Part shown: piece after piece, positions 17,353-26,677 of the stretch
How the letters are laid out: the number at the start of each line of letters is the position of its first letter
How positions within the stretch are numbered: the first letter of the stretch is position 1
Assembly (NCBI RefSeq): GCF_009498275.1
Contig: NZ_CP045643.1
Coordinates: 7,192,001 to 7,256,000 of the forward strand
Source of the DNA: Streptomyces fagopyri
GTDB taxonomy: Bacteria > Actinomycetota > Actinomycetes > Streptomycetales > Streptomycetaceae
Reading direction: 5' to 3'
DNA length: 64,000 nucleotides
Translations under genes and position numbers: made by a program
Notes under the pieces: generated by a model
Told to the model about the DNA's origin: nothing
Databases searched by the model: none
Seen by the model: the letters and a program-made list of their open reading frames with translations, nothing else

Positions 17353-17400
17353 CATCTATTCTATCCCGTGTTTAGTCTGACGACGACATCTATTTTGTCG
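17353..17400. promoter_or_regulatory. Candidate TetR operator pair
   Basis: CATCTATTCTATC (17353-17365) recurs as CATCTATTTTGTC (17387-17399), 34 bp apart. The second is embedded in the palindrome CGACA-N7-TGTCG (17384-17400). The location between the divergent regulator and pump, and the AT-rich content, fit an operator overlapping promoters. Confidence 0.45.
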
Positions 17401-17506
17401 GCGAGGCCACCCGCGGATCGGGCCGGGCCCCGGGCCGCCTCCCGCCGTCCGAGGCCGGCGGCCCCGCCCGGCAACCGCAGAACCATCGACAGCACTGGAG
17501 ACGCCC

Positions 17507-19213
17507 GTGGCATCACCACCCACTCCCGCCGAGTCCACGACACCCGCGGAGTCCACGACACCCGCGGAGTCCACGACACCCGCGCCGTCCGCGACACCCG
17601 CGCCGTCCGCGACACCCGCGCAGTCCACGACACCCGCGCCGCCCGACGGGCGGCGAAGGGTTTCCGAGGTGGTCCACCGCCGGCGCTGGGCCATCCTGGC
17701 GGTGCTCGCGTTCAGTCTCCTGGTGGTGATGCTGGACAACTCGATCCTCAACGTGGCGATGAAGACCATCGCCCAGCCCGCGCCCGCCGGACTCGGCTCG
17801 ACCCAGAGCCAGCTGGAATGGGCGGTGAATTCCTACACGCTGGTCTTCGCCGGACTGCTCTTCACCGCGGGTCTGCTGGGCGACCGGCTCGGCCGCAAGA
17901 AGGTGCTGCTCCTCGGCATGGCCGTGTTCGGTGTGGGGTCCGTGCTGTCCGCGCTGTCGGACTCCTCCGGGCAGCTCATCACCTTCCGCGCCGTGATGGG
18001 CTTCGGCGGCGCGTTCATCCTGCCCGCCACCCTCGCGATCATCATGAACGTCTTCGAGCCCGAGGAGCAGCCCAAGGCCATCGGCATCTGGACCGGTGTG
18101 GTCGGTTTCGCCATAGCCGCCGGCCCCATCGCCGGCGGCGTCCTGCTGGAGCACTTCTGGTGGGGCTCGGTCTTCCTGGTCAATGTGCCGATCGTGATCG
18201 CCGCGATGGTCGCGATGGTCGCGATCGTCCCCGACTCCAAGGACCCCAGGCCCGGCAGGCTCGACCCGGTCGGCGTGCTGCTGTCGATCGTCGGTCTGGC
18301 GGTGCTGGTCTACGGCATCATCAAGGGCGGCCAGCTGGGCGACTTCACCCGGCCCGAGGCGTGGGCGACGATCCTGGGCGGCCTGGCGGTCCTCGCCGGT
18401 TTCGTGGTGTACGAGGCCCGCAGCGACCATCCGGCCCTCGACGTCGCCTACTTCCGCAACCGGCGGTTCTCCGCCTCCGTGGCCGCCATCGGCCTGGTCT
18501 TCTTCGCGCTCATGGGTGTCACGTTCTTCAGCGTCTTCTACAACCAGAGCGTGCGCGGCTACAGCGTCCTGCAGTCCGGACTGCTCGTGCTGCCGCTGGC
18601 CGTCTCCCAGATGTTCTTCGCCCCGCGGGCCCGGCTGGTCGTCAACCGCTTCGGCGCACGGGCCGTGTGCGCCGCGGGTCTCGTCCTGACCGCCGTGGCC
18701 TTCGCCGGCTTCCTGCTGCTCGGCCAGGACACCCCCATCTGGGTGCTGGAGGTGCTGTTCTTCCTGATGGGCACGGGGATGGCCCATGTGATGCCGCCCG
18801 CCACCGTCATGATCATGTCGTCGCTGCCGCGGGAGAAGGCCGGCTCCGGATCCGCGGTCAACAACACCTTCCGGCAGGTCGGCGGGGCGATGGGCATCGC
18901 CGTGCTCGGATCACTGCTGTCCACCACCTACCGCGACGGCATCGGCGACCGGCTGGGCGTCCTGCCCGGCTCCGAGCGGCACGCCGCGGGCGAGTCCGTC
19001 CAGGCGACGCTTGCCGTCGCCGAGAAACTGGGACCGGCGGGCAGGTCCCTGGTGCAGCCCGCGCACGACGCCTTCATCCACGCGATGCACATCACCGCGG
19101 CAGGGTCCGCGGCCGTCGCCCTGGTCGGCGCGGTCGTCGTCCTGGTCTTCCTGCCGGGCAAGGACGCAGCCCCGGCCGCCGGCGGTGCCACGTCCCGGCG
19201 CCGGACCCGCTGA
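17507..19213 (+). CDS. MFS multidrug exporter, DHA2 (EmrB/QacA) 14-TM type
   Basis: 568 residues. GTG at 17507 has GGAG 6 bases upstream. A cytoplasmic N-terminal tail of about 50 residues, made of Thr-Pro-Ala repeats, precedes 14 predicted membrane helices. Helix 1 carries the DHA2 motif region [11 protein letters not shown], and the loop 2-3 motif GDRLGRKK is present. The family exports hydrophobic drugs by proton antiport. The divergent TetR gene implies substrate-induced expression. The repeat tail is unusual for the family and may vary in length between strains. Confidence 0.92.
   Translation: MASPPTPAESTTPAESTTPAESTTPAPSATPAPSATPAQSTTPAPPDGRRRVSEVVHRRRWAILAVLAFSLLVVMLDNSILNVAMKTIAQPAPAGLGSTQSQLEWAVNSYTLVFAGLLFTAGLLGDRLGRKKVLLLGMAVFGVGSVLSALSDSSGQLITFRAVMGFGGAFILPATLAIIMNVFEPEEQPKAIGIWTGVVGFAIAAGPIAGGVLLEHFWWGSVFLVNVPIVIAAMVAMVAIVPDSKDPRPGRLDPVGVLLSIVGLAVLVYGIIKGGQLGDFTRPEAWATILGGLAVLAGFVVYEARSDHPALDVAYFRNRRFSASVAAIGLVFFALMGVTFFSVFYNQSVRGYSVLQSGLLVLPLAVSQMFFAPRARLVVNRFGARAVCAAGLVLTAVAFAGFLLLGQDTPIWVLEVLFFLMGTGMAHVMPPATVMIMSSLPREKAGSGSAVNNTFRQVGGAMGIAVLGSLLSTTYRDGIGDRLGVLPGSERHAAGESVQATLAVAEKLGPAGRSLVQPAHDAFIHAMHITAAGSAAVALVGAVVVLVFLPGKDAAPAAGGATSRRRTR
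17531..17638. repeat. 18-bp tandem repeat, six units, in the MFS gene
   Basis: Three identical GAGTCCACGACACCCGCG units are followed by three variants (two CCGTCCGCG-, one CAGTCCACG-). They encode six-residue Thr/Pro/Ala/Ser units in frame. Confidence 0.9.
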
Positions 19214-19475
19214 GCCCGACGGTGATCACGAACCACGCCCGCGAGACACCCGAGGCGACCGCCTGCCGGGCACGATCCCGCGGTGTCGTCGCCGGAACCG
19301 CCGTCATCGAGACCGTACTGCGGCCGCTCGAAGCGCCGCCACGACACGTGAGGCCGCCACACGGACCCGCGGTGACATCACGGGGGCCAAGTCCTTGCCG
19401 ACGGCTCCGTCTTCGCCCTGACCACACCTCGACTCAGATATTTCCCATGCTTTCGAATGCGAAGGAGATCGCCCG

Positions 19476-20378
19476 ATGGTTGCCGACAACCTTGTTCTCA
19501 TTCCCGGTGCCGGCGGCGTGGGCCGCACGGTCTTCGAGCACCTGCGTGCTCAGGATGTGCCGGTGCGATTCATGGTCCGCCGCGACGACGAGCGTGCCGC
19601 TGAGCTGCGCGCGCTGGGCGCGGAAGTCGTCATCGGTGACCTGACCAGGCCCGAGACGGTAGCGGCCGCGCTGGAGGGCGTGGCGCGGATGTACTTCGGG
19701 ATGCGTGTGTCGCCGGACCAGCTGCTGGCGGCGACCGTGGTGGCCTCCGCCGCGAAGGAGTACGGGAAGCTGGAGGCCCTGGTCGACCTGTCCCAGATGA
19801 CGGTGTCGCAGATGACCGCCACCAGCACGGAGGAGTCGCACCAGCAGCGGCTGCACTGGCTGACGGAGCAGGTGCTGAACTGGTCCGGCCTGCCCGTGGT
19901 TCACATCCGGCCGACGGTGTTCCTGGACACTCCGCTGTTCACCATGATGGCGGCGCTGTCGATTCAGGAGAACGGCACGATCGCGCTGCCGTTCGGCGCC
20001 GGACGCACCTCGCCGGTCGCCGTGGACGACGTCGCCCGGGTCGTCGCCACCGTGCTCCGGGATCCGGCGCCCCACGTGGGGCGGGTCTACGAACTGACCG
20101 GGCCGCGCTCGGTCGACATGACGGAGCTGGCCGCGGAATTCTCCCGGGCGCTGGGAAGGCCGGTGTCCTATGTGGACATGCCTCCGGAGCGGTGGGAGGC
20201 CCACCTCCCGAAGCTGGGGATGCCCCCGCACCTCGAACAGCACGTCGCCACCATGGCCCGGCTGCACCGGGACGACCGGTACAACCGCACCGCCGACGGT
20301 GTCGAGCGCGTGACGGGCACGCCCGCGCGGTCCATCGAGGCGTTCGTCACCGCCCGAAAGGACTTCTACCTGGGCTGA
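19476..20378 (+). CDS. NmrA-like NAD(P)-binding oxidoreductase
   Basis: 300 residues, start supported by AAGGAG. The N-terminal nucleotide-binding motif is GAGGVG and the fold is an atypical short-chain dehydrogenase of the NmrA/QorB type: RRDDE after strand 2, GDLTRPE, IRPTVFLDT. Members act as NAD(P)H-dependent quinone or azo reductases or redox sensors. There is no YxxxK catalytic pair in the usual place, in line with NmrA proteins. No tight operon partner. It could respond with the neighbouring efflux genes, but that is only suggested by position. Confidence 0.85.
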   Translation: MVADNLVLIPGAGGVGRTVFEHLRAQDVPVRFMVRRDDERAAELRALGAEVVIGDLTRPETVAAALEGVARMYFGMRVSPDQLLAATVVASAAKEYGKLEALVDLSQMTVSQMTATSTEESHQQRLHWLTEQVLNWSGLPVVHIRPTVFLDTPLFTMMAALSIQENGTIALPFGAGRTSPVAVDDVARVVATVLRDPAPHVGRVYELTGPRSVDMTELAAEFSRALGRPVSYVDMPPERWEAHLPKLGMPPHLEQHVATMARLHRDDRYNRTADGVERVTGTPARSIEAFVTARKDFYLG

Positions 20379-20488
20379 ACCGCCCGGGAGTCCTCTCGGC
20401 CGGGCCGTCACCCGCGCGGACGGTGATCGATTCATCCGTGGTGGGGTGAGACGACGACAGGGCCGGTCAGCCGACGGGTCCTAGGGAC

Positions 20489-20526
20489 GCCCAGGGACAT
20501 GAGGTCGTACTCATCTCGCCCTGGGC
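20489..20526. terminator. Long inverted repeat downstream of the NmrA-like gene
   Basis: GCCCAGGG and CCCTGGGC arms, with an inner ATGAG/CTCAT pair around GTCGTA, form a 38-base hairpin. It is a probable terminator. The rest of the 20379-20745 gap shows no gene. Confidence 0.5.
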
Positions 20527-20745
20527 GCCCCGGGGTTCACCCTCGCCTCCGGGGTCGGGGACCGCTCGACGCAGCGGCCCGTCGCCGGCACGGCCGGTCG
20601 GTCTCCCTGTCCGGGCCGGGTCGGTGGTGCGCCGTGGTCCGTTGAGGTTCCGCTCCGTGCCACGACGTACCGTGACCGATCAGTCGCTGAACGCATGCCG
20701 ATGACGGGCGGCCGTGAGGGCGGGGACGGGGGCGGGAGGTGACGT

Positions 20746-21276
20746 GTGAACGCGTCGTCCCCGGTGATCGGAGAGGTTCCGTTCGGGAAAGGTACCGTTC
20801 GGGCCGTGGCAGAGACTTCGGACGAGAGCGCGATCCGTCGCGCCGTCGCCTCGGACGTGGGCGCGGTCAGGGCCGTGACCGACGCGGCGTATCACCCCTA
20901 CATCGCGCGGATCGGCGTCGTGCCGCAGCCCATGGAGGCGGACCACGCGGCGAACGTGGCCGCGGGGCGGGTGTTCGTCGCGGACGGGCCCGGGGGGTCC
21001 GTGACGGGGCTCGTGGTGGTGGAGGCGTACGAGGAGTATCTGTACCTCGACAGCATCGCCGTCCACCCCGACGCCCGGGGGACGGGCGTCGGGCGACGGC
21101 TGCTGGTGTTCGTGGAGGCATACGCGCGGGAGCTCGGGCTGCCCGAGGTGAGGCTCTTCACGAACGCGATGATGTGGGAGAACCGGAAGATCTACCCGAA
21201 GTACGGCTACGAAGTCGTCGAGCGTCGCGTGGACGGCCCGTACGACCGCGTGCACTACCGCAAGCGGCTGGTCTGA
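20746..21276 (+). CDS. GNAT-family N-acetyltransferase
   Basis: 176 residues. The GTG at 20746 is preferred because GGGAGGTG lies just upstream; a second start at 20806 would remove a non-conserved N-terminus. The acetyl-CoA binding motif A reads VHPDARGTGVGRRLL, preceded by LYLDSIAV, and motif B follows at NRKIYPKYGYEV. The substrate is not predictable. It is followed by a small GCCCCG/CGGGGC hairpin (21293-21307) shared with the convergent small gene. Confidence 0.9.
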   Translation: MNASSPVIGEVPFGKGTVRAVAETSDESAIRRAVASDVGAVRAVTDAAYHPYIARIGVVPQPMEADHAANVAAGRVFVADGPGGSVTGLVVVEAYEEYLYLDSIAVHPDARGTGVGRRLLVFVEAYARELGLPEVRLFTNAMMWENRKIYPKYGYEVVERRVDGPYDRVHYRKRLV

Positions 21277-21292
21277 CGGCTTCCGTTCCTGG

Positions 21293-21307
21293 GCCCCGCG
21301 CCGGGGC
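21293..21307. terminator. Short hairpin between convergent genes
   Basis: GCCCCG-CGC-CGGGGC stem loop, between the GNAT stop and the small minus-strand gene stop. Confidence 0.4.
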
Positions 21308-21310
21308 GGC

Positions 21311-21445
21311 TCATTCGTCCGGCCACCACGTGCGGTGGATGTCCTTCCGCACCTCGGGGCGTTCGGCCGGACGCTCGTCCGCCCTGTCCCGCGCACGGCG
21401 GGAGTCCGACTTGCTCAGGGGCTTCTGCACGGTCACACGGCGCAT
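21311..21445 (-). CDS. Small basic conserved-looking protein (44 residues)
   Basis: A short frame with AAGGAGG 5 bases before its ATG at 21445. The product is highly charged (MRRVTVQKPLSKSD start, HRTWWPDE end) and has no hydrophobic segment. Codon third positions are nearly all G or C. The ideal ribosome site makes translation likely. Function unknown. Confidence 0.6.
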   Translation of the reverse strand: MRRVTVQKPLSKSDSRRARDRADERPAERPEVRKDIHRTWWPDE

Positions 21446-21656
21446 GGCTGCCTCCTTGCGTCTACCCGATTCCGTCGTTGTACGGAGGTAGACCCTTTCG
21501 GGGAGAGTTCCTCATCGGTCGCGATCTGTCTGTGGCGAGTATCACGATTGACTGTCAGTGGTCGGTGTCACCTGGGCCGCTGAGGGGTTACGGCGGTACG
21601 GATCAAAGTCGCGGCGGCGTTCGATCACCGTTGGAAGGAACCACGCAAACCGTGCG

Positions 21657-22250
21657 CTAATTCCCCGTGTCGGATGCGCGGTCGTCACGGAGCGCGTCCG
21701 AGCGGTCACGCGAGGGCATGACCTGTCCGGCGCTCGTGGTGGGTGCGGCCTGGCCGAGCAGGGTCTCGAAGTCGCCCCGGCGGGCCAGGAGCTCCAGGGC
21801 GTCGAGGGCTGCGAGCGCGGCGGCCGCGGCCACCGGATCACTGGTCGCGAGGCCACTGGCCGCGAACTCGTCCTCGTCGAGTCGCCGGACGTCCGTACCG
21901 TCCGCCGAGCGCCACAGATCCAGGTCGAGGTCCTCGACGACCAGCTCGCCGCCCGAGATGACGGCCGGGCGGGTGATGTCGCAGTACCAGCCCTTGCGCA
22001 CCCCCCGAGCGTCACGGACCTCCTTCACCGCGTACCAGCGGTCCCGCCAGTAGTGCTCGGTGAGGACATCACCCGGCTCGAACCGTACGAAGCCGAAGTC
22101 ACGGACGCCGTCGGCCGCCCACGGCGCGCGGACGGTGACCCGGGTGCCGTCGTCGTGGAGCAGCTCGGCCGGGTAACGGATCTTCGTACGGCCGGACTTG
22201 ACGAGGACGACGTCCAGACGGCGGGGCCCGTCAGCCGAGTTCGCGGACAT
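21657..22250 (-). CDS. DUF402/FomD-like barrel protein
   Basis: 197 residues. The central region with GWYCDITRP, VEDLDLDLW and LDEDEF matches the DUF402 family (FomD-type, metal-dependent nucleoside diphosphate or CMP-ester hydrolases; RNA-binding-associated barrels). An Ala-rich C-terminal helix and a polar tail follow. Its start overlaps the end of the upstream acetyltransferase gene by 20 bases, so the two are co-translated. Whether it keeps hydrolase activity is not decided here; the acidic DxDxD-like cluster expected for metal binding is present. Confidence 0.8.
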   Translation of the reverse strand: MSANSADGPRRLDVVLVKSGRTKIRYPAELLHDDGTRVTVRAPWAADGVRDFGFVRFEPGDVLTEHYWRDRWYAVKEVRDARGVRKGWYCDITRPAVISGGELVVEDLDLDLWRSADGTDVRRLDEDEFAASGLATSDPVAAAAALAALDALELLARRGDFETLLGQAAPTTSAGQVMPSRDRSDALRDDRASDTGN

Positions 22251-23160
22251 GACGCACCTCCGTGCCGCAGATCTCGTACCCGAACCACTTGTTGATCGCG
22301 ATCATCGGCCCGTTGCCGCTGTCGTTGCCGGTGAACGCCTCCGCGAAACCGGCGGCGCGGGCACGGTGCAGGGAGTCGTTCTTGGCGAGCTTGGCGAGGC
22401 CGCGACCGCGGAACGCGGCGGCGGTGCCCGTCATCACGGTGCCGTAGCGGGTGCCGCCGTCCGTGCGGGCCGCGCTGAAGGCCGCCGGGCGGCCGTCGAC
22501 GAGCGCGACCGTGGTCAGTTCGGCACTGAACAGGGGGTGGTGCCAGGTCTCCCGCAGCCAGGCCTGGTAGTCCGTGAACTCGTGCGGGATGTCGCCGGGT
22601 TCGTCGGTCGACGTCTCCGCGTCCAGGGCGAACAGCGGGCGCGGGTCGTCGGCGAAGTGCGCCGCCGGACGCAGTTCCACGCCCGGCGGCGGGTCCTGGC
22701 GCGGCGGCAGGGTGCCGCCCGCCAGGTCCAGCCGGAGGAAGTGGGCCGAGCGGCTGGGGCGGTAGCCGTGCCGTTCGGCGAACGCACGGTTGTCCGGCTC
22801 GTCCAGGACCCAGGAGAGGAGTCTGGTCGCGCCGAGGGCCGCGAGGTGCCGCTCGGCGGCGCGCACCAGGAGCGAGCCCGCGCCCCGGCGCGTACGGCCC
22901 GGGTCGACGTACACGTTGAGGTAGCCCTGGCCCGGCTCCACGCTGTCGTACGCGATGCCGACCTGGGCGGTTCCGACCACCTCGCCGTCCAGTTCGGCGA
23001 CGAGCGGGCGGTAGTGGGCGTCGGGATGCGCGTGGGTGATGTCGTACGCGAGGGAGTGGGGGGTGTGCAGCATGTAGGGGAGCGCCCGGTCGCGGACACG
23101 GGCGAAGCCCTCGGTCTGCCGCCGGTCGTCGGGGCGGAGGTCGTCGACGATCACAGTCAT
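22231..23160 (-). CDS. Tandem-domain GNAT acetyltransferase
   Basis: 309 residues with two GNAT folds. The N-terminal half has YVDPGRTRRGAGSLLV and the C-terminal half has TAAAFRGRGLAKLAK with NDSLHRARAAGF, so both appear to keep an acetyl-CoA loop. The C-terminal copy has the better RGRG loop and ends with an NKWFGYE segment typical of mycothiol-synthase-like and Eis-like two-domain enzymes. Start at 23160 (ATG) rather than further upstream, because the divergent GntR promoter lies there. It overlaps the DUF402 gene. Substrate unknown. Confidence 0.88.
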   Translation of the reverse strand: MTVIVDDLRPDDRRQTEGFARVRDRALPYMLHTPHSLAYDITHAHPDAHYRPLVAELDGEVVGTAQVGIAYDSVEPGQGYLNVYVDPGRTRRGAGSLLVRAAERHLAALGATRLLSWVLDEPDNRAFAERHGYRPSRSAHFLRLDLAGGTLPPRQDPPPGVELRPAAHFADDPRPLFALDAETSTDEPGDIPHEFTDYQAWLRETWHHPLFSAELTTVALVDGRPAAFSAARTDGGTRYGTVMTGTAAAFRGRGLAKLAKNDSLHRARAAGFAEAFTGNDSGNGPMIAINKWFGYEICGTEVRHVRELG

Positions 23161-23263
23161 GGACTCGCACGCTACGTGCGGGAGGGGCCCGGTCACCTCT
23201 CATTTTTCCGCTGCCTCCGCTCCGGTACCTCTCATCAGCCCGCGGGTACGGGACAATCGGCGC

Positions 23264-23632
23264 GTGACACTGAAGATCCATATCGATGAGGGGGCCGCGC
23301 CCTACGAGCAGGTGCGCGCCCAGATCTCCGGGCAGGTCCGTTCCGGGGCGCTCCCGGTCGGCTACAAACTGCCCACGGTACGGGGGCTGGCCGAGGAGCT
23401 CGGTCTCGCCGCGAACACGGTCGCCAAGGCGTACCGGGCTCTGGAGGCGGACGGGGTGATCGAGACGCGGGGCCGCAACGGCACGTTCGTGGCCGCCGCC
23501 GGTTCGGCGGCCGAGCGCGAGGCCGCGACGGCCGCTCAGGCCTACGCCGAGCGGGTGCGGCGCCTCGCCCTGACCGAGTCCGCCGCGCTCGACGCCGTAC
23601 GGGATGCCCTGCGGGCGGCTTACGAGGACTGA
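23264..23632 (+). CDS. YtrA-type GntR regulator
   Basis: 122 residues with an N-terminal winged helix (YEQVRAQISGQVRSG, LPTVRGLAEELGLAANTVAKAYRALE) and only a short C-terminal dimerisation helix, which defines the YtrA subfamily of GntR regulators. The GTG at 23264 has no Shine-Dalgarno sequence, and a -10-like GACAAT ends about 6 bases before it, so the mRNA may be leaderless. YtrA regulators usually control adjacent ABC transporter genes, but here the neighbours are acetyltransferases and an ATPase. It is divergent from the tandem GNAT gene. Confidence 0.88.
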   Translation: MTLKIHIDEGAAPYEQVRAQISGQVRSGALPVGYKLPTVRGLAEELGLAANTVAKAYRALEADGVIETRGRNGTFVAAAGSAAEREAATAAQAYAERVRRLALTESAALDAVRDALRAAYED

Positions 23633-23921
23633 CCCCCGGGCCGGGACAGGTGCCCCCGGGCCGGGTCGGCCCTGCCCGGCACCGTGGGCTCGCCCCGTTT
23701 GCGGGATCGTCCGGGCATGGTCGTACGCGGGAATTCGACGCGACGCGGCGCACCGCGCCGGACCCGGCCGGCTGATCCGACGCGAAAGGGCGGACAACCT
23801 CTCTCAGGTCAGTACGGGCAGCACGGCCGGCACGGGCAGGGCGTATGTCCCCCGACGCCCCACCCGGGTTTCCCGGGCACCCGCCTTCCGCGGGCAACCG
23901 GGTTCCCCCGCCCCGGGACGC

Positions 23922-25016
<1,095 letters not shown>

Positions 25017-25228
25017 GCCGCCATGATCCGTCACCAAGGGGACCCGCGCACGGGATTTCCGCAGCCTGTTGCCGGTGTTCGCCTGGACGAGGCGCAGTTC
25101 AGCCGCCTTCCGGCCGCACGGCCGGCCGTCCGCCGCGGCGCCGCGGGCGCCGCCGCCCCGGAAAATGTGGCAATCCTGTGGGTCCACGAACTCTGTCCGG
25201 CTACCGATCCGCGCCGTTACTGTTGCCC

Positions 25229-26653
25229 ATGATGGGACGTCATGGGTGGAATTCGGGGGCACGGCGGTGGCGGCTGACCGCGCTCCTCGGCGTGGGAGTG
25301 ACCGCTCTGGCCCTGCTGGTGACGCTGCTCAACACCTTGCCGAAGGACGGCGCGAGCACCGCGGGCACGACCCGTGACGGCGACAAGGTGCACGGCACAC
25401 CTGTCACCCCGCCCGGTACACTGCGGCCGGCGGTGGGCTGGGGCTTCACCCACACCCAGTTCAGCGCCGACGAGGGCAGCGACGCGGCGACCGGGCGTGT
25501 CGAGGGGCTGCTGGAGAAGCGGTCGCTGCCGCAGAACCAGCACATCATGGGCTGGGGCGCCGGCAATCCCGAGCCCTCCAGGGGCCGGTACGACTTCACC
25601 GAGATGGACCGGCGCATCGACTTCGTCCGCAGGACCGGCGGCACCCCGATCGTCACCCTGTGCTGTTCGCCGGACTGGATGAAGGGCGGCAGGGCGGGCG
25701 CGGACCACACGGACTGGAGCCAGGCGTCCCTGGAGACCGCGCCGGACCGCGCCCACTTCAAGGACTTCGCCGCGCTCGCCGCGACCGTCGCCAAGCGCTA
25801 CCCGGACGTACGCCACTTCATCGTCTGGAACGAGTTCAAGGGCTTCTGGAACAACGCCGAGGGCCGCTGGGACTACGAGGGCTACACGGAGCTCTACAAC
25901 CTGGTGTACAAGGCGCTGAAGAAGGTCGACAAGGACATCATGGTCGGCGGGCCCTACCTCGTCATGGACAGCTTCGACCCGCGCCAGAAGGAGAACGCGT
26001 CCACGACCGTGAAGGGCACCTGGGGCGCCATGGACCAGCGCGTCCTCGACGCGTTCGACTACTGGAACAAGCACAGGGCGGGCGCCGACTTCGTCGTCGT
26101 CGACGGCTCCAGCTACACCAAGGACGACGACGCGCTGCCCGACGAGTTCGCGGCCACCGGGAAACTCACGGCCGTCAGCGAGTGGGTGCGGGCGCGGACG
26201 CACGGCCTGCCGCTCTGGTGGGCCGAGTACTACGTCGAACCGGCCGACGGCGACGACGACCGCAAGGGCTGGTCCGAGACCCACCGCGTCGCCGTCCAGG
26301 CCGCCGGGCTGATCGCCATGGCCCGCGGCGGTGCCACCTCCGGCTTCTACTGGAACCCGGAGGAGGAGAAGGGATCCGGGTGCGCGGGCTGCCTGTGGAC
26401 GCCGACCGACGGCGCCGCCGGGGGCGCGGCGCTGCCCATGCTCGATCTGCTCTCCCGCTTCGACACGGCGTTCGGACCGGGAGCCAGGTACGAGACGGTG
26501 TCCGTCGCCGCCGACGACGTGCCCAATGTGCGCGTCCTCGCCACCGACCAGGCCGTCCTCGTGGTGAACACCCAGGACCGGCCGATCAGCGCGCGCGTCG
26601 ACGGCCGGAGGTTCACCATGGGGGCGTACGGGGTGAAGTGGCTCACCCGGTGA
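25229..26653 (+). CDS. Membrane-anchored GH39-like glycoside hydrolase
   Basis: 474 residues with one N-terminal hydrophobic segment (about 17-36) that anchors or exports it. The rest is a (beta/alpha)8 barrel of the clan A type: WNEFKGFW supplies the acid/base Glu202 and LWWAEYYVEP the nucleophile Glu333, as in GH39-like xylosidases and PslG-like glycosidases. Convergent with the polysaccharide operon (25 bases between stops). PslG-type enzymes trim or release exopolysaccharide, a plausible job here. Start: ATG at 25229 or the next ATG at 25232; no clear ribosome site, so a leaderless start is possible. Confidence 0.8.
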   Translation: MMGRHGWNSGARRWRLTALLGVGVTALALLVTLLNTLPKDGASTAGTTRDGDKVHGTPVTPPGTLRPAVGWGFTHTQFSADEGSDAATGRVEGLLEKRSLPQNQHIMGWGAGNPEPSRGRYDFTEMDRRIDFVRRTGGTPIVTLCCSPDWMKGGRAGADHTDWSQASLETAPDRAHFKDFAALAATVAKRYPDVRHFIVWNEFKGFWNNAEGRWDYEGYTELYNLVYKALKKVDKDIMVGGPYLVMDSFDPRQKENASTTVKGTWGAMDQRVLDAFDYWNKHRAGADFVVVDGSSYTKDDDALPDEFAATGKLTAVSEWVRARTHGLPLWWAEYYVEPADGDDDRKGWSETHRVAVQAAGLIAMARGGATSGFYWNPEEEKGSGCAGCLWTPTDGAAGGAALPMLDLLSRFDTAFGPGARYETVSVAADDVPNVRVLATDQAVLVVNTQDRPISARVDGRRFTMGAYGVKWLTR

Positions 26654-26677
26654 GCCGCTCCACGCCCCGCGGCCCCG

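Noticed and set aside
20680..21396. A 238-codon minus-strand frame over the GNAT gene
   Set aside because: Antisense of a clear acetyltransferase with a good ribosome site.
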